A stretch of 64,000 bases of DNA from Ambrosia x helenae (Eukaryota; Streptophyta; Magnoliopsida; Asterales; Asteraceae), in the NCBI GenBank assembly GCA_030844895.1, contig CM061224.1, forward strand, positions 25,625,992-25,689,991. The letters are read 5' to 3'. The notes beneath the pieces are model-generated. The model searched no databases. It had not been told where the DNA came from and saw nothing but the letters and a program-made list of their open reading frames with translations. Positions 36,251 through 48,000 of this stretch are shown here, in pieces (positions within the stretch are counted from its first letter, which is position 1; every line of letters begins with the position of its first letter). A program made the translations under genes and the position numbers.

Positions 36251-36266
36251 TTCTTCTACCCATACT

Positions 36267-36831
36267 ACCCTTTATTTTGTCTTTTTGTTTGAAAAAAATC
36301 AATTAAATAAAATGAAAAAAACACATTTAATCACAACCATTGATATAGGTTGATCAAGGGTTAAGAAAGGGATTAAATATAATTTCTGTTAACACGTGTT
36401 ATTGTTATGGTTGTAAGCTAACACAATATAATTTCTGTTAACACGTGTTAGCTTACATATTAGTAATCATGTAACACAATATTTTTTTTAAATATAAAAA
36501 ATAGCAATACTATACTCAAATTAAAGATATTAAAATCCTCGTTTTTATGATGTAATTTTAAAAAAGAAATAACGTATGAATATACTATGGATGTTTAAAT
36601 TTATAGGCTAGTTGGATTAAAATAAGGAGAAAAGTGTAACAATATTTAAATAAGCAAAAGTTAAGTTAAGAGAATTTAATGTAATTAAGATAAGGATTAA
36701 AGTGTAATAAGTATATTTGAAAAACTATTTTATCCTCATTTTAGAGTTGTAACTTATGCATTAAACAAAAAAAAAGTTCATAACTTTTGGGTATCTTAAA
36801 AATGTCATTCCCAAACACATTATAATATACT
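36267..36831. other. AT-rich spacer
   Basis: It contains two ctgttaacacgtgtta palindromes (36389-36450) related to the region at 33967-34884. No gene or terminus is recognised. Confidence 0.5.
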
Positions 36832-38317
36832 ATAGATTAAGGATGTGCTAGCATGATGTAATAGAGAACACAAATACGGGTGACCACACTGTGATAACCG
36901 TCCCTTTTATTTCTTCATTGTTACAACTTTAGTCCTTGTATTTAATTACAATTCAAGTCCTCGTGTTTTTTTCGTCTTTCACAATTAAATAAAAGTTCGA
37001 GTACATTTGCAAGAATCTGTTAAATGTGCTTTAAAATAATATGCGGCGGGGAACACAACACTTAAAGGTTGAGTCGATTCAGGGCTAGTTCGAGTTTGAC
37101 TTGCACTTCATACCGAGTTGGTTTGGGTTTACTCTAATCTAAAATAAAGATAGAATCTTAAACTCGAGCTCGGCTTGATAAAAAATCAAGTTGGTTTGCG
37201 TAACTTGATTTGATTAGACTTTACAACTAACTTACCATGAGGGTCAAACATATAAATTATTCTTTATAGCTTTACATACATTTAGTATTGTCGTGTATTT
37301 ATTATTGTTGTTTTGTTACTTCTTCACTTCAATATCAGTCTTTCTTTTCTTTTGTTCTTTGTACATGACATGATGAAGACAACGTATATAGGGAATTATA
37401 GTAACTTTTACTCGTAATAAATGTAACAAATACAAGGAAAGTTAATGTATTTGGTTTTGTAAATCGAATGGATGTGAATTAGATTAGAGATTCAAATAAC
37501 AACATCAAACTACCACAAATCGTCCTAGATGCTAGAGTTCCATCATCACCAACATACAATCAAACAAAAATCGAGCTTAATCATATTACAAAACGTGAGT
37601 GTTTTTATTTGTGTTACATCATTGACACGTGTCATGATGCACGAATTTTCCAACATTGTCCACAATTTCCCTCGTAATACATTTCGCTTCACATCTTGCG
37701 TGTTTCTCTTTTGAGCTATATCTCAATCAGGAACATGAGTTGTTAAAGTTTATCGCAAGATGCTACCATTTCCCGTATTCTCAATGGTTATTCTTAGCAA
37801 CCACTATAGAACGTATGTAGAGAGCTCTTTATCAATGAGTTATACCAAGTACAATAAGCCTCTATTTATAGGGACATAACATTAATACAAACTTAATGGT
37901 ATATGGTAGTTAGAATACGTATAGTGGCCATAATATATATGTTTATAACAAAGAAAACATTAATACAAACTTAATGATATATGGGAGTTAGAATATGTAT
38001 AGTCTCCATAATGTATATGTTTAAAACAAAGAAATTTTAATTATATCACAACTCTTTTTACTATCTTTTTATATTATGAATATTTATACTTAATGCTAGA
38101 TAGGTCTTAATTAATATAATTTAATAATATTGTAGAAAAACTATTTTAACCTCTTACTAACTTCATTAAGGTGTTGTACCATAAGCATAAAGTATAGTAA
38201 TTACTTAAATTTGGTTGGTATCCTTGCCTCATGCTTTATAGTATAGAAGTATAGATAGTATAGATTAAGGATGTGCTAGCATGATGTAATAGAGAACACA
38301 AATACGGGTGACCACAC
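36832..38317. repeat. Direct repeat of about 210 bp flanking unrelated DNA
   Basis: Positions 36832-37042 and 38262-38472 are near-identical, starting tatagattaaggatgtgcta and including the LTR start TGTGAYAACCGTCCC. After 37042 the first copy runs into about 1.2 kb of unrelated AT-rich DNA, while the second continues as the LTR at 38318. Inside that DNA, 37878-38035 is itself a roughly 79-bp duplication (aacattaatacaaacttaat). The mechanism is not resolved. Confidence 0.65.
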
Positions 38318-40871
38318 TGTGACAACCGTCCCTTCTATTTCTTCATTGTTACAACTTTAGTCCTTGTATTTAATTACAATTCAAGTCCTCGTGTTTTTTT
38401 TTTTGTCTTTCACAATTAAATAAAAGTTCGAGTACATTTTCAAGAATCTATTAAATGTGCTTTAAAATAATAAATATGTTAATATATTTCAAGTTTGAAA
38501 AGATTAAAACTAAACCGTTACCGACTGTATACAAAAGGTTTTATGTTGGTTGTTTAAAATTTTCTAAGTTTATAAAAGCTTAAAATTATAACCTTTGTTA
38601 AGGTTTGTTAATGAAATTAAAAAGTTTTTTTATATAATATACCAATATAAAACTTCAGGGAACCATTTTGCCAAAATTGAAACTTTCAAAATTTGATTTT
38701 CTACTTTTCCCGTCTCTCACGTTTTTCCCGCCAACTCCGGCGGGATTCCGGCCAAGGTCCGGCGAGACCTTCAAGCGACATTTTAATGCTTCTAATCCTT
38801 CAACTTCGACTCCTTTACGTTTCTCCTTCGATATGTAACTGTTATATTGATTAAAACGACCATTTAAACATGATTTGAATGTGTTTAATCAGGCTACATA
38901 ATGTGAAACGGCCGGAATTAAAAATCACATCAAACGCTCTGTTTCTCGAACAACATTATAAATTCTTAATACCAAATCATTTCTGCACTCATTCACGTTC
39001 CAAAACACTAGAAAAATCTCGTAAAATTGTCCAGTAACGGCTGAAATTTTCGGATTTTAGTTTCGGTTGTGGTCTCTTTCTTTCCGAGCTTTTAAATCAT
39101 TGTAGGTTCTTTTTTTCGATGTGGTTTCTATCTTTATCTAGTCCTCGTTGAAAGCCCTCTTGTTTCGGGTCTTGATCTTCACGAATTAAAAGTATTAGAA
39201 AGCTAGGGCTGAGGGTTTGTGTTTGGGGAAGAAGATAAAGTGAGTTATTGATTTATATATGTTTATGTTTTAAATGTTTCAACAAAAACCTTAGTGATGC
39301 AGTGGTTGAGTGATTCTTTTCTGCAGTAAAGGAGCTAGGTTCGAGCCCAAGTGTCCCCCACCTTTCCTCAGTTTTTTTTATTTTATTTTATTTATTATTT
39401 TAAGCATATAATAATCATTTTTAATACATATAAACTTATCATATTCATAATGAATTCATTTTTAGTTCAAAAATTATAAAAATTTAGGTGTAGCATCTTG
39501 ACATCATAAAGAAAATTTCCACATTTTTACTTTCTGAAAAATATTTAATTTTCGTAATTTTATTAATTTAAATTGTTTTAATCATATTTAATTGATTAAA
39601 AATCCATTTTTAATGGTTTTAATCTCAAAATTTTAGGATAATTATTTCTAAGAATTCTAATATGAAATAAAAATTACTTGTCCAGAAAACAGTTGTTGTA
39701 TTGGTTTTCCTATTTTTTAACCATTTAAACAATATTTAAATTCATTAAATCTGTTTTAAATGCAAATAAATTGAGAAAAATATGGAAAAACTATTTTCAC
39801 TATAATCATTTTTTCATAAAAATATCATTTTGGACCATATCTTGTATTTCTAGCTTATTTATATTTAATTAGTCATAATAAATTATTTAATTAAATATAA
39901 AATATAAAATATGTTTTATGAATATTATTTTTATAAAACAGAAATATTCCTAAGTGTGGAAAACATAAGAGTTTATATTTTCCTTAGATACATATTTGAT
40001 CTTACATCATGATATATTTTATTCAAAGTTATTATTACATTCGGATTATCATAAAACTTCATCTTCCCTACATAAGCCTAGCAGACCCTAATGCTTTAGA
40101 TTCTAGATACCTTAGACTTTTTAAGCCATTTTCCTCATTAGTATTCTTGTACGTATAGGTTGAATTCTTCGGAATTCCCAAGTTTATCTTGTGACGAGTT
40201 TTGTTTGGATTTACCGCGCTTAGCAAAACTGTAAGTATATCTTTCCCCCTTTTCATGTTTTACTCTTTTGGGGCTATTCATGTACATTATTACTAAATGT
40301 TATTCTTTCACTAAATGCAATTCTCATGTGTGTTTGCTTTATGTTACTTTGTGTGTCTATGACTTGTCAAAATCATTAACCTTTGAGGGCCTTGCATTTC
40401 AATGAATAGTACTATGGTATATACCCCTTGTGACTCTGTTAAGAGACCTTGGTCATTGTCTTGTGATTCATTATACTCAAAAATGGTTGTCTTATTCTTG
40501 ATTCTTGATACTTGATTCTTAGGGTTGATTTTGACTGATACTGCTTAAATTAAAAAATTACAAACGGTATACAACACATGAATTGGGAAACGTTTTTATA
40601 CTATATGTATTCAAAACAGGGTATACTCACCAATACATTTTGTATTGACATATACTATTTTCGTACATGTTTCAGGTTATTTTGAGACACATCTTTTAAG
40701 CTTTTGGATTTATATTTAAGCTTTGACTTTATTGTATTTTAGTTAGACTTGACGCTTTAGAATTATTGTATTCTGTAATTTTCCTTTCAATGCAATAAAT
40801 TATTTAATTCAATGTATTCAAAGTTACACTTTTAGTCCATGAGCTATTGAACAATCGTCACTATGTGACAC
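38318..40871 (+). repeat. 5' LTR of an LTR retrotransposon of the TGTGACAACCGTC family (main part)
   Basis: It starts TGTGACAACCGTCCC and runs to ctatgtgacac, where the Cassandra array interrupts it (TSD gacac). The remaining end lies at 51492-51524 (cctcgataattccg to gtgttaca), giving about 2.59 kb. Its last third resembles the solo LTR D at 43193-45029. A tRNA-like phrase with ggttcgagccc sits at 39288-39350. Confidence 0.75.
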
Positions 40872-42162
40872 CGTAACACCCGCCCCTCTCACCACCAATA
40901 TTGTCTGCTTTGCCCTGATGGGTTGCCCATCCAGAGCTCACGGATTTGTTTTTGAGTGCCCCGGTGGAGACTTCCAAAGAGGTCACCCATCCTGATACTG
41001 CTCCCACCTGAGAACGCTTAACTGTGGAGTTCTCCTCTCATCCACTAACATTAAGCCCCAAAACGCGTTGGTGATTTAAGAGGCAAGACATTACTTATGA
41101 ACCAATGATCTCTCCTGGACATGACCGATGTGGGATTTTCTTGGGGTGTCACATTCACCCCTTGTTAGAGTCTCATCGTCCCTGATAAGGTATGCACCCA
41201 CCATCCTGAACGGCACAGGAGTGGCTCTGATACCATCTGTAACACCAGCCCTCTCACCACCAATATTGTCCGCTTTGCCCTCATGGGTTGCCCATCCAGA
41301 GCTCACGGATTTGTTTTTGGGTGCCCCAGTGGAGACTTCCTAGGAGGTCACCTATCCTGATACTGCTCCCACCTGAGCACGCTTAACTGTGGAGTTCTCC
41401 TCTCATCCATTAACATTAAGCCCCAAAACGCGTTAGTGATTTAAGAGGCAAGACATTACTTATGAACCAAGGATCTCTCCTGGCCACGACCGATGTGGGA
41501 TTTTCCTAGGGTGTCAGATTTAAGAGGCAAGACATTACTTATGAACCAAGGATCTCTCCTGGCCACGACCGATGTGGGATTTTCCTGGGGTGCCACATTT
41601 ACCCCCTGTTAGAGTCTCATCGTCCCTGATGAGGTATGCACCCACCGTCCCGAATGGCACATGAGTGGCTCTGATAGTATCTATAACACCCGCCCCTCTC
41701 ACCACCAATATTGTCCACTTTGCCCTCATGGGTTGCCCATCCAGAGCTTACGGATTTGGTTTTGGGTGCCCCAGTGGAGACTTCCTAGGAGGTCACCCAT
41801 CCTGATACTGCTCCCACCTAAGCATGCTTAACTGTGGAGTTCTCCTCTCATCCACTAACATTAAGCCCCAAAACACGTTAGTGATTTAAGAGGCAAGACA
41901 TTACTTATGAACCAAGGATATCTCCTGGCCACGACCGATGTGGGATTTTCCTGGGGTGTCACATTAAAACATTTGCTTTGGGCCAGGTTCGAACCCATGA
42001 CCCAAAACCTCCAATATTTACACTGTAACACCCGCCTCTCTCACAACCAATATTGTCCGCTTTGCCATGATGGGTTGCCCATCTAGAGCTCACGGATTTG
42101 TTTTTGGGTATCCCATTGGAGACTTCCCATGAGGTCACTGTAACACCCTAACCGATGGCGGA

Positions 42163-42531
42163 GTAGCCGGTCTGGCCTTGAACCTACGTGCCTATGACTT
42201 CGTTTCTCAGGAAATTCGCGCGGCGGAAGATCCTGAATTTGAGACTTTCTACACCAAAAATATTCTCTTAAACGAAGGTATTCGTGCTTGGATGGTGGCT
42301 CAAGATCAGCCTCATGAAAACCCTATATTCCCTGAGGAGCTTCTACCCCGTGAAAACGCTCTTTAATGGAACTTTAGCTTTAGCTGGTCATGACCAAGAA
42401 ACCACCGGTTTCGTTTGGTGGGCCGGGAATGCTCGGCTTATCAATTTATCCGGTAAACTATTAGGGGCTCATGTAGCCCATGCCGGATTAATCGTATTCT
42501 GGGCCAGAGCAATGAATCTATTTGAAGTGGC
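42163..42531 (+). pseudogene. psbD/psbC: Nuclear plastid DNA: psbD 3' end and psbC 5' end
   Basis: The first frame reads LNLRAYDFVSQEIRAAEDPE and continues to ENAL plus stop at 42366, the C-terminus of photosystem II D2. The overlapping second frame, from ATG at 42311, reads MKTLYSLRSFYPVKTLFNG and continues through WWAGNARLINLSGKLLG to NLFEV, the N-terminus of CP43. The frames overlap as in plastid genomes. Departures from the usual protein, such as GHDQETTG, FVWWAG and FWARAMN, fit C:G to T:A changes. It is a fragment without plastid promoter and cannot function here. Confidence 0.95.
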
Positions 42532-43192
42532 AACATCAGGATGTCACGTATTGACGATTGCTCAGTAGCTCATGGTAAATAATAAATTTCAATAATTTAT
42601 TACATAAATTACATACAATTGTTCTAAAAGAATTTCTACATCAATTGAGAAATACTAAATATGCATCTTCAAGCATTAACTTTAATCTTCAAGCAAGCTA
42701 TAACCTGAAACATGTTAAGTTTGAAAATATTTTGGGTCAACAAAAGTTGGTGAGAATTACATAGGTTTGAATATTGAATAAAATTTGTACAATTCGAGTG
42801 TCATGGCAAGTCTAGTCCATATGTGAAAACAATACTACCCAGTAAATCGTGTGCATAATCAAACCTTGTGACTAGAATATTGTGGTCCATCCCATACGCA
42901 TATGGTTCACTCGTTTTTGTTGCGATAACAGTCACCCACGCTACCCATACTGGAGGTAACGTATCCAGGTGGGGTTGTCAGTCCAATAGATCTATCATTA
43001 TGTATCGTTGGCTTGTAGGGAGTTAATGATTATGCTAGTCTAATTGTGCTTACCATAGTAATGTTTAAGACATAATGCAACATAGAATAACACATAGACA
43101 CTTATGTTGAATTGCAATTGAAAGTATAACATGTTTCACCCCAAAATAGTGAAAAAGGGCTATGTAAACTCACCTTAGCACAAGTCTTGAAT

Positions 43193-44169
43193 TGTGACAA
43201 CCGTCACCTTCAATTTTATTATTTATACAAATCTAGTCCTCAATTTTTTTTATTTACATTTTGAGTGAATCAATTAAAACAAAATCGATAATATTATGAC
43301 TACTGTTTAGCGAATTTAATGTTTCATAAAACTAACCAGATGATTATCGTCATGTTCTAATCCCTTAACCATACTTGTCATTTTGTATAAAAATAATAAA
43401 AATAACAAGATGCATTATATCTAATAACGTAGAAATATCCATGTGATTAACGTGACATGTCATTAGAATTGACTTTGATTTATGAAAATTATTTAACTAA
43501 CTTTGTCAAAAGTGAATTTTGTATTCAATTGTGTTGGACAGTTACAATAGAAATTTTTATGACTATTAAATATAATAATAATGACAATAACATAAATATT
43601 AATATTAGTGTTAATAATGATGATAATAAATAAGAATTAAATGCTATATGTTTTGTTCAAACATAAATTTATTTAATCAATATTAACTAAATAAGTAAAT
43701 TCAATAGTTAATAGTAGTTTATGGTTTTACCAAAATAAAATAATATATATATGTACTTTCAGTTATCTATTTCATAATCAATTTTTTTAGTCTTTAAATG
43801 GAGTTAACCAAAATTAGTTACATAACAATTGAGTGTCTTGAAACGGTCGTCCTTAATGGATTTTTTTAGCTTTTGGGGTCCATGTAGCATTCGCAAATTT
43901 TTCAATGATTTAATTACAACTTTAGGGATGTAAACTGACAATGATCCAAAACAGTAAAGTGCCTAACCTGTAACTTAATATAATGTTTAAAGCGTGATTG
44001 TAATACCCTATTTATTTCTCTTAAAACAATTTAATGTGTCATAAGTATATTAATTACAATTGCTTTTGCCAAAACGTTTTATATATCCAAAACGTTTTAT
44101 ATATTAATTATTATAACATTATGTAACATCTTGGATTTCTAATTATAATTTAATGTATAGGTCCCTAGG

Positions 44170-44210
<41 letters not shown>

Positions 44211-45029
44211 GTGAAAGTGTCTCTTCATTATATTCCTTGATAACATAATAATAAAAAAAAAGATCTTAACCTTCGCCACCACTATTCTCTGGTTATCAAC
44301 CACACCCCATCATCTTGCTTTCCCTTCTTATTATCTAAGGCTTTGAAACGTTCATCACACGCGTACGGAATATTCGTATTCATCATCATAATCGATATGA
44401 GTATATCTTTCCCCTTTTTACTATTTACTCTTTTGGGGTGAGTCATGTACAATTATTACTAAACTTATGTGTATTATTTATAAAGCAATGTGCTCATTGA
44501 TATGTTTTGTGTGAATTGTATGAACGATTTGTCAAAATCATTAACCTTTGGGCCGCACCTAACAATGAGTAGTACTACGAATTATATCCCTTGGCTACTT
44601 ACGTGAACGAGTTAAGTCCTTGGTCATTGTTATGGTTTTTCTTGAACGATGTGTGAACGATTATTGAACGATGCGAGGCTTGATTTTGACCCTTTTACAT
44701 ATTACAATATCATACCACATACATTGCGAAACACTTTTCTATTATATGTATTTAAACAGGGTATGCTCACCAATACATTTTTGTATTGACAAATTATTTC
44801 CGTACATGTTTCAGGTTATTTGAGATGCATTCGTTAAGCTTTCGGATTCATATTTAGATTTTGATTCATTGTATTTCAGTTTAGGTGACATTTAGAATCG
44901 TTGTATTTCATTTCAATGTAATAAACTATTTAATCAATGTATCAATATTTACACTTTTAGTCCATGAGCTATCGAACAATCGTCACTACGTGACACCTCG
45001 ATGTTTCCGCCATCGGTTGAGGTGTTACA
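43193..45029 (+). mobile_element. Solo LTR D inside LTR C
   Basis: It begins TGTGACAACCGTCACC and ends ggttgaggtgttaca. The left duplication is tgaat (43188-43192). The right side reads tgaga here but tgaat after both amplified copies (46968 and 48908), which identifies the original TSD. It contains a TA run (44174-44208). No internal region follows, so it is a solo LTR on the plus strand, opposite to C. Confidence 0.82.
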
Positions 45030-48000
45030 TGAGACCTTTGAAATACTCTAAATGTGGCACAACGATTCCAAGTATTACCCTAAGTTCAAGGCAATAAAAT
45101 AAGTCTTCTAGTCTAAAGGTATTATAGGGTTCCTAATTTGGGGATTGACAATCGTTTAATTGTTAATTTAGATAAATTGTTAATGAACAAATAAAATAAG
45201 AAATTTAGGAAAGTAAATAAATAAAAGGACTTTTTGTAAAATCTTGATTAAAGTTGGTTGTGTTACAATGTTGTAAATGTGAAAATAATTTTTATAAAAT
45301 TATTTTCTTAATTATTGAATATATAGTATATTAATATTTATTTCTCAAAATATAGTATTAATGTCTAAAAATATTAAATTTCATAACGTTTTAAATTAAA
45401 AATTATATTTCTGTTCTAAATGAACAAAAATAATTTATGTAAAATTTTGATGTAAAAATACTGGAAAAATGAATTTATTATGAACTATTTATGATTTAAA
45501 ATAGCAAAAATTAATTAAAAAACTAAATAAACGTTTTTCTGAAATTAAAATTTATTTCTGGGACTTTTATTGATTTATAAGTTTAAAATAATATTTATGG
45601 AATTTTATAAAATCGTTTTGATATTTTTATAGAATTTTTAATTTATAAATAAATAAACTTGTAATATCTTTTCTATATATTAAATAAATGATTTTTGTAA
45701 AACTAAAAATTGTATGATAAACTTTACCATTATAATAACATAAAATTATTTTTATAAAATTTATAGCCACTTTTGGTATTTAAAAACTATTTTAAAAGGT
45801 AACTAGGTTAAATATAAAGATAAATAGTTTATAAAAAAAAATGTTGTTGCCAAGGATCAAACCCGGGTCCTTGGCCGGTTCAAAGACTTTAATCACAAGT
45901 CCAGACCATCTGGTCTGGACCCTGAGAACGAGTATGTTTGGTTTTGAATTGTTATAAAGACTTCTTGGGTTTAATTGTAAATTATCAAAATAAAATGGTG
46001 GGGACTGGATTCGAACCCCAATCCCACGCCAGTTTAATCGTTTAAACAAAGGAGGTATCACCAACTGGTCTACTGATCAGTTGATGATGGATTCTTAATT
46101 GTTTTAAATATAAACAGTCACAGTATCCTATCATCTTCCCTAATTAGAACATAAACCCTAGAATCCTAATTAGATTGAATACGCTGCAAATGCCGAATTA
46201 ACCATAGGGTAAATGTTGTATAAGAGCCGATTAACATGTAGGAATAAGGACTCGAATCATACCAGTTGTTAATCCCCTCAATTCGCGAGTCAATAGAAAG
46301 TCAAAGAACGATGAACTCGACGATTAGAGAGTTATAGGGTGGGATTTGATAGAGGTGTTCTTATTTTCATAGTACTAAGCTTACGTGTATTATTTATAAA
46401 GCAATGTGCTCATTGATATGTTTTGTGTGAATTGTATGAACGATTTGTCAAAATCATTAACCTTTGGGCCGCACCTAACAATGAGTAGTACTACGAATTA
46501 TATCCCTTGGTTACTTACGTAAACGAGTTAAGTCCTTGGTCATTGTTATGGTTTTTCTTGAACGATGTGTGAACGATTATTGAACGATGTGTGAACGATT
46601 GTTGAACGATGCGAGGCTTGATTTTGACCCTTTTACATATTACATTATCATAGCACATACATTGCGAAACACTTTTCTATTATATGTATTTAAACAGGGT
46701 ATGCTCACCAATACATTTTTGTATTGACAAATTATTTCCGCACATGTTTCAGGTTATTTGAGATGCATTCGTTAAGCTTTCGGATTCATATTTAGATTTT
46801 GATTCATTGTATTTCAGTTTAGGTGACATTTAGAATCGTTGTATTTCATTTCAATGTAATAAACTATTTAATCAATGTATCAATATTTACACTTTTAGTC
46901 CATGAGCTATCGAACAATCGTCACTACGTGACACCTCGATGTTTCCGCCATCGGTTGGGGTGTTACATGAATCCTTTGAAATACTCTAAATGTGGCACAA
47001 CGATTCCAAGTATTACCCTAAGTTCAAGGCAATAAAATAAGTCTTATAGTCTAAAGGTATTATAGGGTTCCTAATTTGGGGATTGACAATCGTTTAATTG
47101 TTAATTTAGATAAATTGTTAATGAACAAATAAAATAAGAAATTTAGGAAAGTAAATAAATAAAAGGACTTTTTGTAAAATCTTGATTAAAGTTGGTTGTG
47201 TTACAATGTTGTAAATGTGAAAATAATTTTTATAAAATTATTTTCTTAATTATTGAATATATAGTATATTAATATTTATTTCTCAAAGTATAGTATTAAT
47301 GTCTAAAAATATTAAATTTCATAAAGTTTCAAATTAAAAATTATATTTCTGTTCTAAATGAACAAAAATAATTTATGTAAAATTTTGATGTAAAAATACT
47401 GGAAAATGAATTTATTATGAACTATTTATGATTTAAAATAGCAAAAATTAATTAAAAAACTAAATAAACGTTTTTCTGAAATTAAAATTTATTTCTGGGA
47501 CTTTTATTGATTTATATGTTTAAAATAATATTTATGGAATTTTATAAAATCGTTTAGATATTTTTATAGAATTTTTAATTTATAAATAAATTAACTTGTA
47601 ATTTCTTTTATATATATTAAATAAATGATTTTTGAAAAACTAAAAATTGTATGATAAACTTTACCATTAGAATAACATAAAATAATTTTTATAAAATTTA
47701 TAGCCACTTTTGGTATTTAAAAACTATTTTAAAAGGTAACTAGGTTAAATATAAAGATAAATAGTTTATAAAAAAAAGTTGCTGTTGCCAAGGATCAAAC
47801 CCGGGTCCTTGGCCGGTTCAAAGACTTTAATCACAAGTCCAGACCATCTGGTCTGGACCCTGAGAACGAGTATGTTTGGTTTTGAATTGTTATAAAGACT
47901 TCTTGGGTTTAATTGTAAATTATCAAAATAAAATGGTGGGGACTGGATTCGAACTCCAATCCCACGCCGGTTTAATCGTTTAAAACAAAGGAGGTATCAC

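Noticed and set aside
42178..42568. Functional psbD or psbC
   Set aside because: Only the 3' end of one and the 5' end of the other are present, inside a nuclear LTR and with altered residues.
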